A stretch of DNA of 7,100 bases from a bacterium (GTDB taxonomy: Bacteria; Planctomycetota; Phycisphaerae; Phycisphaerales; UBA1924), in assembly GCA_002401225.1 (NCBI GenBank), contig NVSM01000006.1:69335-76434 (forward strand). Reading direction: 5' to 3'. The stretch's first letter is position 1. Each line of letters begins with the position of its first letter. The translations under genes and the position numbers were made by a program. Shown piece after piece: positions 6,651-7,100 of this stretch. Below the pieces are notes generated by a model. That model saw only the letters and a program-made list of their open reading frames with translations. It did no database searches and had not been told where the DNA came from.

Positions 6651-6658
6651 AAAACACA

Positions 6659-7021
6659 ATGACCAAACCAACACCAATCGACCACATCCGATTCGGGGCA
6701 ATCAATGCCGCGATTTGGGCAAACCAAACCGAGAACGGAACACGCTACGGCATTACCTTCGAGCGGCTCTATCGTGATCCCGATACCGGCAAATGGAAAT
6801 CATCGCAAAGCTTCAACCGTGATGATCTTCTCATCATCGCCAAAGTTGCTGACCAAGCTCACTCACGGGTCTATGAACTCCAAACCCTTGAACGCAACCA
6901 AAGCCGCGACGACTCCGGTGATGCTGCAATCGCAGAAACGCAACCTAAACCCCCGGTGCCTCGCACCGGGGGTGCTTCTGCACCCATGCGAGCCAAAGCC
7001 CTTGCCGAGGTCTCCAGATGA
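6659..7021 (+). CDS. Conserved-looking small protein encoded opposite the relaxase, possible relaxosome accessory
   Basis: This 120-aa protein starts at the ATG at 6659, chosen because GAAAGG lies 8 nt upstream and the extension back to 6464 reads as noncoding. Residues about 8-75 form the recognisable part: IRFGAINAAIWANQTENGTRYGITFERLYRD, then GKWKSSQSFNRDDLLIIAKVADQAHSRVYE. This looks like three or four beta strands followed by a helix, with a Trp/Lys/Ser-rich turn and an RDDL motif. From memory, similar small proteins (I..G.I.A.IW.NE...GT.Y...F.R.Y.D...WK...SF.RDDL...AK..D.AH) are encoded beside MobF relaxases in Planctomycetota and others, with no assigned function. The strand-strand-helix outline is loosely like PC4/ssDNA-binding folds, which is speculation. 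The tail (about 82-120) is polar and Pro-rich, and its codons contain an 11-bp hairpin. The stop overlaps the next start as ATGA, so the two genes form an operon. Confidence 0.88.
   Translation: MTKPTPIDHIRFGAINAAIWANQTENGTRYGITFERLYRDPDTGKWKSSQSFNRDDLLIIAKVADQAHSRVYELQTLERNQSRDDSGDAAIAETQPKPPVPRTGGASAPMRAKALAEVSR
6949..6973 (+). repeat. 11-bp perfect hairpin inside the 3' end of the 120-aa gene
   Basis: ACCCCCGGTGC (6949-6959) pairs with GCACCGGGGGT (6963-6973) around a 3-nt CTC loop. The middle arm GCACC (6963-6967) can pair instead with GGTGC at 6971-6975. No T-run follows, so it is not a normal intrinsic terminator. It lies 44 nt before the next start codon and could affect coupled translation, or be a DNA-level site. 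Confidence 0.7.
7007..7010 (+). promoter_or_regulatory. Ribosome binding site of the downstream gene
   Basis: GAGG lies 7 nt before the ATG at 7018, within the end of the 120-aa gene. It supports the ATGA-overlapping start. Confidence 0.55.
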
Positions 7022-7100
7022 GCGGGGCAACAGGGCAAACGACCGATGCCCCATCCAAGGTTGAACAAGCACGAGAACTCTCTGCCAACGCCCTTGATTC
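7018..7100 (+). CDS. Start of an unidentified gene, truncated by the window end
   Basis: An ATG at 7018 overlaps the TGA of the 120-aa gene (ATGA), with GAGG 7 nt upstream, and the frame stays open to the window end. The 27 visible residues begin MSGATGQTTDAPSKVEQARE and continue polar and Ala-rich. They look like a disordered N-terminus leading into a helix and are too short to identify. The overlap implies translation coupled to the 120-aa gene, so the product probably acts with it. Which process that is cannot be told from this window. Confidence 0.65.
   Translation, partial: MSGATGQTTDAPSKVEQARELSANALD

Larger units (their letters stand above)
6368..6658. other. Divergent intergenic region with several inverted repeats, candidate oriT/regulatory region
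   Basis: This 291-bp region separates the relaxase (leftward) from the 120-aa gene (rightward), so it must hold both promoters. I could not identify convincing -35/-10 pairs. It holds inverted repeats at 6383-6409 (8-bp stem), 6480-6496 (AAGCCG/CGGCTT, 5-nt loop), 6501-6517 (GCCCC/GGGGC, 7-nt loop), 6571-6582 (ATGGC/GCCAT, 2-nt loop) and 6599-6612 (CGGGC/GCCCG, 4-nt loop). The 120-aa frame stays open back to 6464, but that extension lacks a start with a ribosome binding site and reads as noncoding. A divergent spacer next to a relaxase gene, rich in inverted repeats, is a classic place for oriT. Confidence 0.6.

Noticed and set aside
6464..6658. N-terminal extension of the 120-aa gene
   Set aside because: The extension is Arg/Cys/Ala-rich and unlike the rest of the protein, it covers the inverted repeats, and the ATG at 6659 has a good ribosome binding site.
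1..7100. CRISPR array, tRNA, rRNA or insertion sequence
   Set aside because: No regularly spaced repeats, tRNA-like arms, rRNA sequence or transposase motifs were seen on either strand.

Overview
The window is a conjugative-transfer (DNA mobilization) module from a plasmid or integrative element of a bacterium of moderate GC content. The centrepiece is a full-length MobF-type relaxase-helicase of about 978 aa (TraI/TrwC class). With it, on the minus strand, lie a small protein of unknown function and a VirD4/TraG-like coupling ATPase. From memory, relaxases with this N-terminus, coupling ATPases without a membrane anchor and the two small companion proteins recur together in Planctomycetota and some Gram-negative groups. 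I therefore lean to Planctomycetota, but nothing here proves the taxon: there is no rRNA, tRNA or housekeeping gene.

Layout from left to right. A small two-helix membrane protein (2-373, plus strand, possibly cut at the window edge) converges, with an 8-bp gap, on a minus-strand series. Read in transcription order from the right, that series is: relaxase (6367 to 3431); a 135-aa unknown protein (3441 to 3034) that overlaps the relaxase end by 11 bp; a 235-bp GC-rich gap with a strong hairpin and direct repeats; the coupling ATPase (2798 to 1314); and a bitopic membrane protein with a coiled coil and a Pro/Ser-rich linker (1272 to 382). To the right of the relaxase start is a 291-bp intergenic region (6368-6658) with several inverted repeats, the best place in the window for an origin of transfer. 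Beyond it, on the plus strand, are a 120-aa conserved-looking small protein (6659-7021) and the start of a further gene (from 7018) linked by an ATGA stop/start overlap.

How the parts would work together (family knowledge plus inference). The relaxase nicks oriT, stays bound to the 5' end and unwinds the strand. The coupling ATPase brings the relaxase-DNA complex to a secretion channel. The flanking small proteins could be relaxosome accessories or membrane adaptors. The coupling ATPase has no N-terminal transmembrane domain, and an in-frame stop just upstream rules out a longer form in this sequence. A separately encoded membrane protein, perhaps one of the two at the left end, may provide its anchor. 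No recognisable mating-channel genes (VirB4, VirB6, VirB8, VirB9 and so on) lie in the window, so from this stretch alone the element could be self-transmissible or only mobilizable.

The most interesting items are the oriT candidate beside the relaxase start, the anchor-less coupling ATPase next to bitopic membrane proteins, a possible leaderless promoter at the ATPase start, and the structured 2917-3013 spacer.
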